Part shown: positions 23,820-34,289 of the stretch, piece after piece
Numbering within the stretch: the first letter of the stretch is position 1
Layout of the letters: each line of letters begins with the position of its first letter
Assembly (NCBI RefSeq): GCF_027574615.1
Contig: NC_072474.1
Coordinates: 65,519,690 to 65,583,689, forward strand
Direction: 5' to 3'
Length of the DNA stretch: 64,000 nucleotides
Origin: Eptesicus fuscus
Lineage: Eukaryota; Chordata; Mammalia; Chiroptera; Vespertilionidae
Made by a program: the position numbers and the translations under genes
The notes under the pieces: generated by a model
What the model saw: only the letters and a program-made list of their open reading frames with translations
Told to the model about the DNA's origin: nothing
The model's database searches: none

Positions 23820-23939
23820 TTATTAGATAAAGATTTATACTTAAGTGTTAACACGTGAATTATATCACCTGAATATGCTTTAGTATAAACAAAGCTATTA
23901 AGGCAATAGAATCTAATATTTTTAGTAAATTATTAATTA

Positions 23940-24449
23940 CTAGAGTCCCGGTGCACGAAATTCATGCATGGGGGGTCTCCTCAGCCCAGCCTGCACCCTC
24001 TCCAATCTGGGACTCTTTGGGGGATGTCTTACTGCCGGTTTAGGCCTGATCTGCAGGACATCCCTCTAACAATCCAGGACCACTGACTCCTAACTGCTCA
24101 CCTGCCTGCCTGCCTGATTGCACCTAACTCTCCCCCCCCCCTTGCTGGCCTGGTAACCCCCAACTGCCCCCCTGCAGGCATAGTCACCCCCAACTGCCCC
24201 CCCTACAGCCTGGTCACCCCCAACTGCCCCCCCTGTGGGCCTGGTAGCCCCATGCAGCCTACTGCTCAGTCATTTGGTCGCCCCTCACTAACCCCTCTGC
24301 CAGCCTGGTTGCCCCACACAGCCTGCTGCTCAGTCGTTTGGTCACCCCTCACTAACCCCCCTGCCGGCCTGGTCACCCCATACAGCCTGTTTGGTCATCT
24401 GTTCAGTTGTTTTGGATGCAATGGTTGCTTAGCCTTTTATATATATAGA
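23940..24449 (-). mobile_element. Non-autonomous Helitron
   Basis: 3' CTAG end at 23940-23943, hairpin TGCACGAAATTCATGCA; 5' end TCTATATATATAAAAGGCTA at 24449. It carries the CCCCAACTGCCCCCC array and a separate duplication of about 68 bp (CTGCTCAGTCATTTGGTC at 24261 and its repeat CTGCTCAGTCGTTTGGTC near 24323). It faces the 23397 copy tail to tail with only 120 bp between. Confidence 0.92.
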
Positions 24450-26635
24450 TAGGGGTGGTTATGAAGAGGAAGAGGTCTGTGTTAATATCTGGATTTTGCT
24501 TCTGGTTGCAGGGTTGGTGCCATTTGCCAAGATAGAGGATAAAAAAAGACACAGTAGGCTTCAGGGATTAAAATAAGTTTAATTTTGAAAATAGTATTAG
24601 GTGCTAATGGGATACTGAGAGTTCTCTGAAGTGAGCAGTAGGATAATTGAGTCTGAAACAAAGAAGAGAGATCTGTGCTCAGGTTGTAGTTGTGAAGACT
24701 AGTCTACTCCAGAGAGGTGATCAAATGACCCAAGAGAACATACACTGTATGGTAAGAAAAGAAGTCCAAGGATGAATTCTGCTGAATACCAATATGTATA
24801 AATATATAAGGGAGAGTTCAATGACAGATTCTGAGAGTAAGAGGTTAGAGTACTCAAATAGTTTTGAGAAGAAAGGATTGATCAGCATGAAGATTAATCA
24901 ACACTAATCCAATAATTTAGAGAAGTTAAATAAGATGAGAACTGAAAATAATACACAGGATTTTGAAATTGGCAGTCATTGGTGAATTTATCAGGAGTTG
25001 TTTCATTTGAATAATGGTAGCAGAGAACCAATCACCATGGGTTAGCGACTCTATGAGAAGTGAGAATTGGAGACACTTGTTTTGAAGAGTTTATCTGGAA
25101 ACTGAAAGAGAGTTAGGGCAATGGTTGAGTACAAAGGGGATTTCCTTTCTTTATAGAAATTACTTCAGTATATTTAGAGGCAAAATAAAGTAGCCAGTTG
25201 ACAGGGTCAGTTTGAGAATCTATAAAAATAGAGGGAACAATAGATGAAGTATAGCTGGAAAGACAGATGAAAAGTATCAAAAACAAGTTGAATTGGCTCT
25301 AAACAGCCCAATGAGGTTTTTTTTTTTTTTTCTCTGAATCTAAAAGAAATATGAGAGAATATTTCACTTAGTAAGAATGAACTATTTTTTTTTAGACTCA
25401 GGGGAGGACATGTTCTGAATGCAGATGGCAAGCTCAGAGACCAACAGCTGTCAGAATCAAATTGTGACTAGAAATTATCAAAAGGGCACTCTGGGGGTGG
25501 GGGGCTGGTTTATGAGTCAATTTTGGTTGACAGAAAGACTGACAGATCATGTGGTAGTTTCTATGTTTAGACCCAATGTTCTCTGTGAAATGTGAAGCAA
25601 ATCATATGTGGATAAGAGTCAGGGCCAGCAGTTAAGAGCAATGGTTTTGAGAGAGTGAACTTTAGAGTATTTTTGGGGAGGGTGGTGAAATTAAGAGTTG
25701 AGAAAAAGCTCATGAGTGGGCAACTGAGGGCCACTCCAGCTGAGTTTGGAGATCATAAATTATTAGTAGCAGCCATCTACACCTTTGTGAAATTTTCTTC
25801 ATCAGTACTCAGAGGTATGGCTCCAGGTGGAAACAAGAGATGTCAGGATCAATCTACTTTAGGGGGGTTAACAAGACAAATGGTTTCAAAGCACAAAAAG
25901 ACATGGGCAGTGGGTATTATTGCAAGAGAGAAGTTAAATAATATGCAGTGCATCTAGGTTAGAGAGGATAAGGGGTAAATCCGTGAAAGTAGTGATGGGC
26001 TAGGAAGTTTTTAGATAATAACAATAAGTATGGATAGAAGGTGGAAGGGATGTCAGAGGAATAGAGTATTGTTACAAGTGTCAACTAATGAGCTTGGATA
26101 CAGCAGTAGAGAGTTAAAGCAGAATGCTGCTACTATTGTGTCATTCTACAGTAAGTTGAGAGATAGTGGTATAAGAAGTTAAGCTTGAAAGCTATTGAGC
26201 AGGAGGCAGAGGAATGAGATCTGTGAATAGATTGACAGTGTAGAGTAGTTACTATGTGATGGGGTCATGGCTCCAGAGGAAGGAAAGGGTAGGAGTCAAT
26301 AGTAAAAAGAATGATGGGTGGAAGGAATCCCAGAATAAGCCAGTGATAAGAGTAAATGAGAGTAAGCCAATCAGAGACCCACACTTTGGTTGGTGGCCAA
26401 AGAACAGAGGGAAGAGAATGTATTAGATGGACCATTCCAGTGACTTCTAGACAAACCGAATCCCAAGTGGTCAAGGGCCTTGTGAGGTTAGCAATTTTTA
26501 GGCTCCACTTATCATTTAAAAGGAATGTCACTGAGAATTTACTCATCTCATCTCTGAAGAGTTCTCTTTCTCAGGCTGTTAATGGAAAAAAATGCATCTA
26601 TATTCATTCTCTATTTTAAAATTTATTTATTTTTC
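24450..26635. other. Non-coding DNA, possibly ancient mammalian repeat
   Basis: A purine-rich plus strand with phrases such as AACATACACTGTATGGTAAG and CCAAGGATGAATTCTGCTGA. It has the flavour of an old interspersed repeat that I cannot name. Open frames (for example 25655-25957) are not recognisable. Confidence 0.3.
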
Positions 26636-26760
26636 ATTCAAACCACTCTTACCATGTTCCTACTATGTACACATTAGTATTCTAGGTACAATGCCAAACA
26701 TGAAATAAAAGTCATTTATCCCTGTCTCTGAGGAGCTTGTTTTCTTATTGAAGGTATGAG
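26636..26760 (-). repeat. L2-like ancient LINE fragment
   Basis: The segment reading CCTACTATGTACACATTAGTATTCTAGGTACAATGCC-like and CTCTGAGGAGCTTG resembles the complement of L2 (CTACTATGTGCCAGGCACTG...GGAGCTTACA). It is heavily diverged and lies beside the CFAP299 exon. Confidence 0.5.
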
Positions 26761-26776
26761 AAATGTGTATATTTAC

Positions 26777-26919
26777 CTCAAGTCTGTGGATCTTGGAAGA
26801 AGTCTTTTTTTCCCATTAAAGTAGACTTCGAAATCTTCAGTCTTCAGCCTGTGGGCATAGTCAATATATCCTGATATCTCTTGCCCATGAGAATTCTTGT
26901 CACGAATGAATATCACAGA
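26777..26919 (-). CDS. CFAP299: Internal exon of CFAP299 (C4orf22)
   Basis: Seen directly: on the minus strand a 143-bp open segment is bounded by a good acceptor (TTTTTCTGTACTACCAG just before the first base at 26919) and a consensus donor (GACTTGAG then GTAAAT, from 26776). It begins at a codon boundary and encodes 47 residues plus two bases (AG) of a split codon. The peptide starts SVIFIRDKNSHGQEISGYID, continues YAHRLKTEDFEVYF and ends KKRLLPRSTDL. From memory of the family I recognise this as the central, highly conserved part of CFAP299 (formerly C4orf22, DUF4464), a ~230-residue protein linked to cilia, flagella and spermatogenesis. The final AG would complete the Ser of the family's next residue. 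The real exon is shorter than the open frame around it, and no other exon of the gene was found in the window, so introns exceed 26 kb on one side and 37 kb on the other. CFAP299 is known to span several hundred kb in human. Identity is from recall, not a search. Confidence 0.85.
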
Positions 26920-28699
26920 CTGGTAGTACAGAAAAATAGAGAATGGAGATAGTAAATTAATAAAAGCCATTTGAGTAAATGTATAGGAAGTGCTTTATAT
27001 TCCAGACTTACAATAATCCTATGAGGTAGGTACTATTATTTTCTCCTGATGAATAAAGAAATTTATGACAAGTTAACTGAGTATGAAAAAAAAATGTGCA
27101 TTTAATTACTTTTATATAACAATATAAATGATAACTTTTAGAGGTCTTCTTCCTCAGTGCAGACTTTATTTTAAGTGTTTGTAATACATAATTTATTACT
27201 TTCCTTCAATCCTATTGTCTTCTTTTTTCATCATTTTTAAATTAAGAAAAAAAAAACACTTGAGATTAAAATACAGGCTCATGTGCTTGTCCTTCTAATC
27301 CTTACATTCTTCTTTCATCTGAACTCCTATATATTTTCTGTTATAGAAATATAAATTGGGTCTCTTTTTCTCATTACCATAAGAATTTTTAAAAAAATCT
27401 CTTTACAAATTAAAATGACTTTACAAAATTAATTCAATAGGCAAAAATTATATAGCAAGTACATATTTCTCATTCATATTAATAATTCAAGGAGAAAAAA
27501 TAATTGGAAAAGTTCTTAATGTACTTATTTCCAAATCTAGATCAAAGTGTGGAATTTCCTGGCAAGTTCTCATTTGGGAGATCCTATAAACAAATCCTCA
27601 TTTTCCTCTCCAGCAAACACTGGATATTACTTGTTGTGTCAGTGTAGTCAATTATAGGAAGCACTAATATGGGTTTCCTTATATAGCAGAGCTTCAAAAA
27701 GGGTGAAGTTAGAAAACTTATTTTCCCCACTGACCTAAACAAATGTATTAATAACAATATCCCAATTGAAAAACAGAAGAACAGAAACACAATTAGTTGT
27801 CATTTTGCTGATAAGCATCATCTTCCTGAATTCTCTGGTAGTTTGGGTGCTGAGAATACTGTGCTGAGAAAGATGCTGGAGCATGTTTGTGACTCAAGGG
27901 GAGGAAATGTTATGATGAATTAATGATATTTCCCAAAGATATGGCTGGAGGAACTAGCTTTCATTGTTATTCAATCTTATATAGATTCAATCCTTAGTCC
28001 TCCTCATTTCTCCCACGTCACTCCAAGTTAGTTAAATTTATATAAATTTCTGCATGCTTTCAGCCACTTGTTTTTTAGCTTTTATAGCACAAATTCTAAA
28101 TAGACAGCAACTCAACTTGAGACTCTTACACTGCTAAACCAATAGCTAGTATGGTTGTCCCTGCTTATATAAGGCCACAAGCTGTAACTATCAAAAATTC
28201 ATATGCAGTCCTAAAGGTGCTTGAAATCTTTATCCCATCAAGGCTTCTCCAGATCTTAGGTAAGTCATGCGAGGACATAGGGAGGTCAAAAAAGTCCAAA
28301 ATAAGTCCTCAACCTTTAAAAGTGGAACTCAACAGAAAAACAATAACAACCAACCAACCAACCAACCAACAAAAACCTCCCCTATCTTTATCTCTGTCTC
28401 TCTTTTTAGATGAAAGATGAGTCAGCCTTATTTTTCCAGCAGATTGGCATACCAGATATTGAGACTGACCTCCCTGCTGAAAACAAATCGAATTCTGGAT
28501 ATAATCTAAAAAGCCATTTATAACATGCATTTATGCTCTGGCAAGAAAATAGAATTACTCATAATCCAAAAACTAAGTGAAAACAGGAACCCAGAGAAGA
28601 CAGTAGAGCCCTAAGATTATCTTTGTCCTGCAGGTATTTTCCCAACCCCAAGGAATTTACACAAGAATTTTATGACCTTGTGGAGTGGTGGGTGACAGA
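26920..28699. other. Intronic AT-rich DNA
   Basis: Lies upstream of the exon in the gene's direction. No further exon is visible. There is a short (AACC)n run at 28348-28370. Confidence 0.45.
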
Positions 28700-28992
28700 C
28701 AACAAAGTCCAGCCTTTCAGGTAGAGAGACTAACAGGACTTATTGCTTCAACATAAAGCTGAGGAAAAAATAAGATAAAATATCTTCAATGTGTCTAGAG
28801 AAAAGAAAAACCATTCTAGAATTATACATCCAGAGAAATATCTTTCTAGTGAGCAAAATATAAAAAAATTTAGACCAAAAATAGAAGGGACTTGGCTAAC
28901 ACCAGACTCCTGCTCAAAGAAATTCTTCTATATAGTTCAGGCAAAAGAAAGTGACTTCAGCTGAAAAGTAAGAGATAAAGAATAGAATTATA
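28700..28992 (+). mobile_element. Old L1M 3' UTR, left part
   Basis: Phrases such as GAAATTCTTCTATATAGTTCAGGCAAAAGAAAG-like and CAGCTGAAAAGTAAGAG match the layout of ancient L1M 3' UTRs. The sequence stops at AAAGAATAGAATTATA (28977-28992) and resumes after the same word at 31324-31339, with the young L1 in between. Confidence 0.65.
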
Positions 28993-29483
28993 GATTCTGA
29001 AGATGACCAGCAGGAAGGTAGGGAGGGAGAGAGTGTGAGAGAGTGAGGGAGTGATAGAGGAGTGTGTGGACGTGTGTGGTGTGTGTGTGTGTATGAGCTA
29101 GAAACAGTTAGATCCTGCAGATCTTCCAAGGGGTGGCCAAACTGGGCAGTCTTAGACAGCAGAGCCCCACTGCCACCTCCACTGTGGACACCCCGGGGGC
29201 GGCCAACGTGGGCACAGAGACCACGCCATCTTGAAAAACAGAGCTGTTTGAAACTAGGATCCTGGCCTCAGCACCACCCAGTCTGGTCTCAGATGCAAAC
29301 CGGGACCCTACAGCCACTGGGGACAGAGACCTGTAACCACAGCTACAGACCCACAGACACCAAGAATAAAGACATCCCTGCCTCAGATTTCTGTGAGTCA
29401 CAGAGCCCATCCTCCTCCCCCAGGCTCACGACAGCGTCATAGAAACTGCTAGACCAGCCCCTCACACAGGGCCTCAGAATAGT

Positions 29484-30517
29484 GTTGGAGGGATCACAAT
29501 ACCAGATATCAAGCTATACTACAAAGCCACTGTTCTCAAAACTGCCTGGTACAGGCACAAGAACAGACATATAGAACAGTGGAACAGAACAGAGAACCCA
29601 GAGATTGACACAAGCCATGATGCTAAATTAATATTTGACAAAGGAGGCAAGAGCATACAATGGAGACAAGACAGTCTCTTCAATAAATGGTGTTGGGAAA
29701 AGTGGACAGATACTTGCAAAAAAATGAAACTAGACCACAAACTTACACCATACACAAAAATAAACTCAAAATGGATAAATGACTTAAATGTAAGATGGGA
29801 AACCATAAAAATTTTAGAAGAAGCCATAGGCAACAAAATAGCAGACATTTGTTGTAGCAATATCTTTACCAATACAGCTCCTAGGGCAATGGAAACTAAA
29901 GAGAAAATAAACAAATGGAACTACATCAAAATAAAAAGCTTCTGCACAGCAAAAGAAACCATCAACAAAACAACAAGAAAGCCCACTGCATGGGAGAACA
30001 TATTTGCCAATGTTATCTCTGATAAGGGTTTAAACTCCAACATTTACAAGGCACTCATACAACTTAACAAAAGGAAGATAAACAATCCAATAAAAAAATG
30101 GGCAAAGGACCTAAATAGATACTTTTTGAAAGAGGACATTCAGAAAGCCAAAAGGCATATGAAAACATGCTCAAAGTCACTAATCATTCCAGAGATGCTA
30201 ATCAAAACAACAATGAGGTACCATCTCACACCTGTCAGAATGGCTATCATCAACAAATCAACAAATGATAAGTGCTGGAGAGGATGTGGAGAAAAAAGAA
30301 GCCTTCTTCACTGCTGGTGGGAATGCAGACTGGTGCAGCCACTGTGGAGAACAGTATGGCGTTTCCTCAAAAAAATTAAAAATGGAACTGCCATTTGACC
30401 CAGTAATATCACTTCTAGGAATATATCCCAAGAAAACAGAAACACCAATCAGAAAGGACATATGCACCCCTATGTTCATAGCAGCGCAATTTACAATAGT
30501 TAAGATTTGGAAATAGC
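29484..30517 (+). pseudogene. L1 ORF2 C-terminal remnant
   Basis: The reading starts at the GGITIPDIKLYYKATV-like region and goes on through NRTENPEIDT, FDKGGKSIQWRQDSLFNKWC and the C-terminal Cys-rich segment (CWRGCGEKRSLLHCWWEC at about 30270-30330). It ends with AAQFTIVKIWK*. Endonuclease and reverse transcriptase domains are absent, so it cannot act in retrotransposition. The frame from 29724 is largely intact to 30398, where a frameshift moves it to the frame ending at 30516; this points to a fairly young copy. Confidence 0.9.
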
Positions 30518-31018
30518 CTAAATGCCCATCAGCAGATGATTGGATTAGAAAACAGTGGTACATCGACACAATGGAATACTATGCTGCTGTAAAAAAACAA
30601 GGAATTCTTACCATTTGCAACAGCATGGATGGATCTGGAGAGTATTATGCTAAATTTACTTATTAAAATAAGCCAGTCAGTGAAAGATAAATACCACATG
30701 ATCTCACTCATTTATGGATAATAAAGAACATTACAAACTGTTGAACAAAAATAAACAGAGACAAAAAAGTACCGATCAGACTGTCAAACTACAGCGGAAA
30801 GGTAGGGGAGGGTTAGGGGGGTAAGAGATCAACAGAAGGACTTGTATGCATGCATATGAACACAGCCAACAGACACAAGACACTGGGGGCGGGGGGACGA
30901 GGGCAAGTGCTGGGGGGTAGGGGAGGCCGGGGAGAGGTCAGTGGGGAAAAAAAAAGAGACATATGTACTACTATCTGTAATACTTAAACAATAAAATTAA
31001 AAAAAGAAAAAAAAAGAA

Positions 31019-31323
31019 ACATATGAAATGATGTTTCCATCTTTTTCAAGATGGCAAACATCAGAGGATAGCAAATTGCAAAAATGTTGAAATTAAGTAT
31101 TAGTAATGATGCACTGATTACAGTTTCCATTTCTTAGTTTTATATATTTTGAAAATAAAAGATATCAGCAGAACTAAATTGTCAATATTTTTTAAATGCC
31201 ACACTTTGCCTTATGAGCAGAAACTCATTTGCCTTTTGAATACAAAACAGATTAAATTGCCTGAGGAACAAACATATTACTCTGAAAATAAAATAAACTG
31301 AATTTATTTGCTGCAAAAAAAAA
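31019..31323 (+). other. Probable L1 3'-transduced segment
   Basis: Downstream of the L1 A-rich tail (AAAAAAAGAAACATATG near 31007-31025) lie about 300 bp of AT-rich, non-L1 sequence. They end in AAATAAAATAAACTG (a possible signal at 31286-31300) and a 12-A tail. The L1 target-site duplication lies after this second tail, not after the first, so the segment was inserted together with the L1. Confidence 0.75.
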
Positions 31324-31339
31324 AAAGAATAGAATTATA

Positions 31340-31716
31340 ATCAAAGAAAGTAGTAAATAAAATTTTGACTGTTTAAATGAACAACAATGCTTTTATAATG
31401 AAAAAGAACAATATGTCCAAAATTGTTTTTAAAAGTGTTTGGTTGGAAAGAGTGATAAGAATTAAAGTGTTAGAATGTCTTTGGATTTTTTTTATAATAA
31501 GGGAAGTTATCAATATATTAAATACTTTTAGAATTTGATAAATATGCACGTATGTATCTAAGATCACCATCAATAAATAGGAAACTATTTAAAACTTTTA
31601 AATTATTAGAGAAAAAATAAAATGAAAAACAGTGACCAGTTAGTGAAACAGAAGGTTAAAATAAAGAGGAAAAATATGGAAGAAGCAGGAAACAAAATAT
31701 ATAAATATAATGATAG
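31340..31716 (+). mobile_element. Old L1M 3' UTR, right part
   Basis: Resumes as ATCAAAGAAAGTAGTAAATA and TTTTGACTGTTTAAA, the expected continuation of the L1M 3' UTR broken at 28992. Confidence 0.6.
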
Positions 31717-32112
31717 TGTTTTGGGATGATTTATATCCCCTCAGAATCCACATGATGAAACCTTGACCTCCCCCGTGCCTCTATCTCAGACACAGGGTTT
31801 TTAAAGAAGTAATTAAGTTAAAATTAACCAATTAGGATAGGCCCTAATTCAATCAGACTTCATAAGAGGAGTAAATTTGAAAACACAAAGATATATTATG
31901 GGCTTGTGTGTATAGGGGAAAGATGATGTGAAGACACAATGAGAAGGAGCTATCTGCTAGCCAAGGAGGAAGGCCTCAAAAGAAACTAAATCTGCTGACA
32001 CCTGGATATATCTTGGACTTCTAGCCTTGAGAACTATGAGAAAATAAATATCTGTTATTTAAACCACCTAGTCTGTGATAATTTGTTATGGCAACTCTAG
32101 CAAACTAATACA
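31717..32112 (+). mobile_element. ERVL-MaLR solo LTR (MLT1/MST type)
   Basis: Runs from TGTTTTGGGATGATTTATAT to ...CAAACTAATACA. It has the family's landmarks GTAATTAAGTTAAAAT, CAAGGAGGAAGGCCTC, ACTTCTAGCCTTGAGAACTA and the AAATAAATATCTGTTATTTA polyadenylation region. The flanks GATAG and GATAA fit an eroded 5-bp duplication. There are no internal retroviral genes. Confidence 0.85.
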
Positions 32113-32215
32113 GATAATAATAAATTAAAACAGTTAAGCAATTATAATAAATGTAAATGACCAAATGTTTAACTTAAAAGGCAAAGGTTATTACAGTGGA
32201 CACAAAAATAGGATA

Positions 32216-32627
32216 TCCTATCTAATAAAAGAATAATATGCAAATTAACCACCACTCCGTGACAAAGATGGCAGCACCCATCGCGGCGGGGGGGGGGGGG
32301 GTGAGGACGCTGGCAGCATCGCCCCAGCGACCGCGAGCCCAGTGTTCCACACCAGGCCATGCAGAGGGAGGGGCGGTCACCCCTGGCAACACGAGCCCAG
32401 CACCCCGTGCCCTGGTCGCACGGAGGGAGGGGCCTCTGGCCAGAGATCAGGGCACGGGACACTGGGCTCACGGTCACCCCCAGCGACAAGCCCAACGTAC
32501 CGCATCCCAGCTGCACAAAGGGAGGGCCTCTGGCCAGAGGCTGGGGCGCGGGATGCTGGTGTCTTGTAGGCTGGGCTGAGGGACCTCCCCCACCCCCATG
32601 CACAAATTTCGTGCACTGGGCCTCTAG
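32216..32627 (+). mobile_element. Non-autonomous Helitron
   Basis: Begins TCCTATCTAATAAAAGAATA after A and ends GCACTGGGCCTCTAG before T, with hairpin TGCACAAATTTCGTGCA. A GC-rich interior with a run of about 12 G at 32288-32300 gives rise to several long but spurious open frames on both strands. Confidence 0.93.
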
Positions 32628-33049
32628 TAAAATATAATGTTGAAAGTTAAATGATCAAAGAATATACATAATATATTTATATCTAAAAAAGAGCTGTATC
32701 AGTGTTTTAATTTAGGAAAAATTGACTTTAAGGCAAAAAGCATTACTAGAGACAAGAGTCACCAGATAATAATAAAAGATTCAACTCACAAAAAAGTATA
32801 ACAATTTTAAACTTGGACGAACCAAATATTGCTTCAAAATATTTAGAGTAAAAATAGGTAGAACTATAAGTATAAACAGAGAAGTCATCATCACTGTGGT
32901 AAATTTATCTTTCTCATTAAGCTTTATATCAAACAGAACAAATACATAAATGCTATAGAATTAATATAGATGGTAAAGAATTAAAAATTCAAAGTTGAAT
33001 GCTCTGTTTTTACCTTATTTGAGTACCTAAACATCTTTACTTTTAAAGA
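32628..33049. other. AT-rich unique DNA
   Basis: No recognised feature. Confidence 0.4.
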
Positions 33050-33243
33050 ATATTATTTTTATTTTTATTGATTTCAGAGAGGAAGAGAGAGGGAGAGAGA
33101 GATAGAAGCACCATTGATGAGAGAATCATTTATCAGCTACTGGGGATTGAGCCCACAACCTGGGCATATACTCTGACTGGGAATAAAACCATGACCTCCT
33201 GGTTCATAGGTAGATGCGCAACCACTGAGCCACCACAGTGGGG
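33050..33243 (-). mobile_element. Ves-type SINE
   Basis: Minus strand: TTTTATTGATTTCAGAGAGG tail side, then GGGGATTGAGCCCACAACCT, CATGACCTCCTGGTTCATAG and the tRNA-like head CAACCACTGAGCCACCACAG. A short internal deletion removes part of the CTGCCTCCTGCAC block. Confidence 0.92.
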
Positions 33244-33389
33244 CTTGTTTATTTTTTATTATATGAATTGTCCAATAATTAGAATGATGTTAACTAATGC
33301 TTTTCATTCATTAATTTAATATATTCATTTATAAAATGTATATTTTCTTCCAAAGTGAATACTAGTTACTCTTACTAATGCTACTAGCT

Positions 33390-33610
33390 ATCATATATTA
33401 AGAAGCCACTATCTTCCGAGCAAAACATTAGAACCTTTACATTCATTATCTTATTTAATTATTCCCAAAATGTATAGTGAGTAGATAGTATTATTATCCT
33501 CATTTTATAAATGTAGGAGCACCAAGCTTTGAGAGTGTGAGGAACTTCCCAAGGACATGCAGCTAAAGAGTGGGGTACCCACTTTCACACTCAGTAAATA
33601 TTACCTATTG
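33390..33610 (+). repeat. MIR SINE
   Basis: The MIR core and 3' layout are visible: CATTATCTTATTTAATTATT, TATTATCCTCATTTTATAAA, AACTTCCCAAGGACATGCAG and the GTGGGGTACCCAC region. Confidence 0.75.
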
Positions 33611-33713
33611 CTTTAAATTTTTTTTTTACCATTACTGATACTATTGTATTTGTACTATTGTATTGTATTGTAGAGTTCTATCAGTTCCTTAAAATAACAT
33701 TATCTTTAAAGTA

Positions 33714-33774
33714 TACACTGAGTGGACAGATTATTATGATCTCTGAACACATAGTAATCTGGCCACTCAGTGTA
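33714..33774. mobile_element. DD36E-derived MITE, copy 1
   Basis: A 61-bp palindromic element, TACACTGAGTGGACAG...GGCCACTCAGTGTA, flanked by TA on both sides (33712-33713 and 33775-33776). Its ends match the first ~25 bp of the 805-bp DD36E element at 18096, so it is a miniature derivative mobilised by that transposase family. Confidence 0.9.
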
Positions 33775-33776
33775 TA

Positions 33777-33917
33777 TCCTATATAATAAAAGGCTAATAT
33801 GCAAATTGTCCCCTCAACCAGGAGTTTGACCAGCAGGCAGGCCGGCCAACAGCCCATGTCCCCCTGGCCAGGCTGGCCGGACCCCACCCATGCATGAATT
33901 CATGCACCGGGCCTCAA

Positions 33918-33919
<2 letters not shown>
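33777..33919 (+). mobile_element. Very short Helitron
   Basis: Starts TCCTATATAATAAAAGGCTA immediately after the MITE's TA duplication. The 3' hairpin TGCATGAATTCATGCA is perfect, but the terminal CTAG has mutated (GGGCCTCAAAG). Only ~143 bp separate the ends, the shortest Helitron in the window. Confidence 0.88.
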
Positions 33920-33984
<65 letters not shown>

Positions 33985-33998
33985 GACACACACACACA
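33920..33998. repeat. (TA)n(CA)n microsatellite
   Basis: TA tract followed by CA tract with one AGACAC interruption; it joins the Helitron end to the second MITE. Confidence 0.95.
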
Positions 33999-34059
33999 CA
34001 CACTGAGTGGCCAGATTATTATGCGTTCAGAGATCATAATAATCTGGCCACTCAGTGTG
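33999..34059. mobile_element. DD36E-derived MITE, copy 2, inverted
   Basis: CACACTGAGTGGCCAG...GGCCACTCAGTGTG. The asymmetric centre (GCGTTCAGAGATC) is the reverse complement of the centre of copy 1 (GATCTCTGAACAC), so the two copies lie in opposite orientation about 285 bp apart, with only three or so differences over ~57 bp. Confidence 0.9.
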
Positions 34060-34071
34060 TATATAACAGCT

Positions 34072-34282
34072 TGCCTAGCCAGCATGGCTCAGTGGTTGAG
34101 CATTGACCTATAACTAGGAGGTCATGGTTCGATTCCCAGACAGGGTACATGCCTGGGTTGGGGGCTCAATCCCCAGTGGGGGGCATGCAGGAGGCAGCTG
34201 ATCAATGATTCTCTCTCATCATTGATGTTTCTTTCTCTTGCTCCCTCTCCATTCCTCTCTCTGAAATCAATAAAAATATATT
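34072..34282 (+). mobile_element. Ves-type SINE
   Basis: A well-preserved plus-strand copy: GCCTAGCCAGCATGGCTCAG head, B box GGTTCGATTCCC, then GGAGGCAGCTGATCAATGAT, TTTCTCTCTTGC-like pyrimidine region and an AATCAATAAAAATATATTTA tail. Confidence 0.95.
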
Positions 34283-34289
34283 TAAAATA

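Larger units (their letters stand above)
28993..31323 (+). mobile_element. Young L1 insertion with 16-bp TSD
   Basis: The insertion lies between perfect copies of AAAGAATAGAATTATA at 28977-28992 and 31324-31339. It has three parts. First is a ~480-bp 5' segment (28993-29480) that I do not recognise: GT-rich, then GC-rich; it could be L1 5' UTR or a foreign piece. Second is the last third of ORF2 plus the 3' UTR (29481 to about 31018), whose 3' UTR has GGACTTGTATGCATGCATAT and a polyadenylation signal CAATAAAATT near 30989. Third are ~300 bp of unrelated AT-rich sequence ending in a second A tail at 31314-31325. The last part has the structure of a 3' transduction. Confidence 0.85.

Noticed and set aside
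29724..30398. The longest open frame in the window (224 codons) as a host gene
   Set aside because: It is the C-terminal part of L1 ORF2 inside a retrotransposon with target-site duplication; the Cys-rich CWRGCGEKR...HCWWEC end is the L1 signature.
32169..32637. Open frames of up to 144 codons on both strands
   Set aside because: Helitron interior with GC-rich simple sequence; proline/glycine/arginine-rich peptides typical of chance frames.
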